DNA of 64,000 bases from Neodontobutis hainanensis (Eukaryota; Chordata; Actinopteri; Gobiiformes; Odontobutidae). The notes under the pieces were generated by a model. The model was not told the origin of the DNA. It saw only the letters and a list, made by a program, of their open reading frames with translations, and did no database searches. Both the position numbers and the translations under genes were made by a program. Of the stretch, positions 60,725 through 64,000 are shown in pieces. Every line of letters starts with the position of its first letter. The first letter of the stretch is position 1. Where the stretch lies: positions 5,892,001 to 5,956,000 of the forward strand of contig JALDNG010000006.1 of assembly GCA_024349245.1 (NCBI GenBank), read 5' to 3'.

Positions 60725-63338
60725 AAATCTGAAAGTTTAGCATGAGAGATTATTGAAATTATCAGGACATTGTCACCTGACCAAATGTATCTGCTTCAAT
60801 TCAACAGGAACAAGGTAACAAAAGAAGAAAATAAGTTTGATTAGCTGGATATTATGCAGCTCCACAATGGGTGTTACTATGGAGAAATTTAATGTGTAAA
60901 TATCATTGTGGGAATGTGTTTTGTAGGAAGTCCGAGAGTGTGAATCAAAGTGCGTCTGTGAGTCAGCCTGACATCTCTTACTGTGGTCTGACCATACTCT
61001 TCTCACACTCGTGCACACTGTCCCTGTGTCAGTGTGCACAAACACTTATCTTAAACACCATGCTGTGACATTTACTTTTACATCAAATCATCATTTATGT
61101 GTGATATTCTCTAGTTTTCTATCAGCTCTAAACAATGTTTGTAGCAAAACAAACAATATTTAAAAACCACTGTTCTTTAGTCCAAACATGTAGCCAAAGT
61201 CAGTGGCACAGTGTCATGCAGCAGTGCCAGACTTTATTCACACATTAGGCTGCCGTGAGTTAGATTACATAACACTTTCTAGAGCAAACATGGGAAATGT
61301 TAGCATTGTGGCGTTTGTGGAAATACATCTAGGTAGCTGGCGGAGCAGACGTCCCTCTGCTGGTGCCACGGTGGCAGGCAGACTGGAGGGAGATGTACTC
61401 AGTGTGACATACAGTATGTTGGCTTAGAGAAGAGCAGAAGTCTGTGATGAACCCCAGACTGCTTGTGTTGCGTGCTACTGTGGAGCTGGAAGGCTCTTCT
61501 AAAGTGATCACTAGTTCCTGCGTTGGGTATTATACAGCCTGCCTTTGAATAAGCAAAGCAGCTTATGCAAGATTTTGAGTCCTTGGTGAGATCAAGCAGG
61601 CAGCCTCAAGGGCCCTTCAAAGCTTTTGTTGAGAAATGTATTACTGAACCGTGGCCTATACCGAAGAACCTAAGACTCAGCAGTACATGTTCTAAATGAG
61701 ACACTCTCTGAAACAACACTGAGACATGTTTCTTCCTTATGCAATAAGATCAGGGCTTAGAATGACTGAAGTGTCTTCTCCACCTCCTTTTTAAACATAT
61801 CTTCTGCTTTTAATTCACTTTCTGTTTAAGATCACTTATACATTTGATCCAAAACACTTCAAACCAATCCAGGAAATCAGTGCCAAAATCAAAAGGAATA
61901 TGTGACTGTCTTGAGAGGATGCAACTGGGCTTACATAATCTATACCTAGTACATAGTCTGGGAACTACTTTATTCCTCAAATCTTACTTTTAAGAATTCC
62001 TTTAAACCATTTATATACAATTTCTGTTGTAATAGCAAGGTTCACTCTGCCTGTGTTTATAATTTCCTGTATCTCTTTTGACTGCATCTTTATGAAACGC
62101 AGGACATTTTAGTTGTTGTATTGATCTGTTGTATCCCTCTGCTTGTTGTGCAAATGATACTGTGATCTGCAGGATTCCTCGTTTCAAGTGTCACTAACTA
62201 ATTGGTAATTTAAACACCAAAACCTTCGGAAAACCTAAGGGCATAAATCACCATGAAGGCAGCAATGACCTACAAGTGCCATCTTTTTGACCTCGCCACC
62301 TGTAAAGTTCTTATCATAGACACTCTCTGGAACATGCATTACTGTTCTGCATTTTGTGTAAACATCCCATCCCTGCTTAGCATATGTCACTTCCTGTCAT
62401 TTGTGCTCTCTTTCAGACATCTCTGGCCTCACTTTTGGTATGAGTCACTATCACTCACTCACTGCTTTTGACTAGAACCCAAGATGTGAAATATTGAAGG
62501 GGACCTTTTTTTGAAACATGCAGTGGGAAGTGTTACACTCACTGAGACTGATACAACACTTCCTGAGCTCAGAATGTGAAGCAATTACTACACAAATGAA
62601 AAAGGTAGTAGTTTAGCTGAAAATATTTTCATCTCTTGTATATCATATCTATAGTAAGGATGAATATAATGCCAAATATTCATTATTTGTAAAGAAATAT
62701 ATAGAGATATAAATATATATAAATATATAATATATGCTCAATTAAAACATTAAAATATTTTCGGCTCTTACTCATGTTTTGTTGTCATGTTTGTTTTAAT
62801 TTTATAAATTGATATGACAGCATGCAAAATAATGTTCCTGATAGTAGGCTTTATTGTTTTATTTATACCACTGTCTCTCCAACACATTTTATGTATTTAA
62901 GTTGATCACATAAGCATTTTTAAATGTTTGTTCTCAGTGCTTGATCATTCAAAGTATTACCTGCATCCTACTTTTGTGTTATGTAGTTTGCATATGCAAC
63001 ACTTAACTACATTCTTTCCTAGAAGAAATATTGAAAGGTTTTGCTTCTTTAATTAGTTTCATTATCATAGTTGAGATCATTCAGTGTAAGTAATACTGCA
63101 ATTAAATTTTTGGACAAAAGGTTTGGAAAACCTTGAACGTGTGGTCTTTATTTCCTTGACAAAACATTAAAAAAGTATACAGTCAGTATTTTCGCTCAAA
63201 CATGTTTACATTTGTATTTTACAGTTACATTGTAATAAGACCTAAACTGGGCATAATAACGCATTTCAAAGATCCAATAATTCATGCTAAATTTTCTAGA
63301 TATGTGGGCATTTTTACAGATACAAATAAAAAAATATA

Positions 63339-63532
<194 letters not shown>

Positions 63533-64000
63533 AACTTTCATATAGTCAATATTTGTGCTTGTCCGCCTCTCCTGAAAACTATATGGATATATTTAGTCGC
63601 CATTGTCAACCCATATATTTTCTAACGACGACGACGTCTCCATCTAGTGGGCAAACATTTAAGTACAATGTAGTGTTTTAATACTTAATTGAACAACCCA
63701 TGGCCACAGTAGGTCTACCCAGGAATAAAAGCTAAATGCGTGCTAAATCACAGTCTACTCAATAATAAACTATCTAAAATATGCTACCACACTTGTGTTA
63801 CACAGCGACAGTGCCCAGCGATAGTCTTGCTTTTCTTATCTGTAACTAAAACTCATTTTACTGTATCATCATATTTAATATATCATATCTCAGACCCTTG
63901 CAAACGTATGAAACATAGAGAAGGCAATGTGTGGGTTTATAAAAAAGCCGAACTGAAACATTTTAACCGAAACCATTACGGAGGCCCCAACAGTCACTGG

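Noticed and set aside
61203..61427. 74-codon frame downstream of dlgap2
   Set aside because: No homology recognised and no exon structure around it. Probably chance.

Overview
The window reads as ray-finned (teleost) fish nuclear DNA. It is AT-rich, with vertebrate-type split exons, GT-AG introns, Tc1/mariner copies, tRNA-headed SINEs and the usual fish microsatellites. There is no bacterial gene organisation.

Nearly all of the window is one plus-strand gene, dlgap2 (disks large-associated protein 2, SAPAP2/GKAP family), a postsynaptic-density scaffold. Twelve exons of the main transcript are visible: 4245-4277 (a 33-nt micro-exon), 24491-25623 (large N-terminal exon), 35792-about 36005, 41774-41842 (69-nt, apparently cassette), 42783-42930 (or 42939), 43355-43571, 52139-52524, 55799-55887, 55963-56402, 56507-56598, 57983-58135 and 58278-58484 (TGA stop, PDZ-ligand C-terminus QTRL). 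A polyadenylation signal lies near 59009. The first exon or exons lie upstream of the window. Calls rest on remembered similarity to mammalian DLGAP2 plus splice-site and phase agreement. The join after the exon at 35792 is not resolved.

The most unusual item is a 2,345-nt open exon at 44926-47270, inside the intron between the 43355-43571 and 52139-52524 exons. It has a good acceptor and the right phase (1) to splice in frame from the exon at 43355. It then runs 781 residues to a stop, followed by AATAAA at 48571. It looks like an alternative 3'-terminal exon. The resulting DLGAP2 isoform would lose the GKAP C-terminal domain and the Shank-binding tail. In their place it would gain a coiled-coil-like segment, a possible dynein-light-chain (LC8) motif, a PPxY motif and a long acidic, proline-rich tail. 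I do not recognise this sequence from any family.

The introns hold transposable-element remnants. These are a Tc1-like element with both ends (8619-10035), a truncated Tc1-like copy on the minus strand (15111-about 16015), a hAT-like element with 8-bp target duplications (26353-28109), tRNA-headed SINEs (21764-21971, 32898-33103, about 60180-60420), a LINE 3' end (about 32118-32395), and SINE-like fish repeats (7310-7765, about 39110-39300). Several micro- and minisatellites are also present. Downstream of dlgap2 (about 59030-64000) I see no convincing gene.
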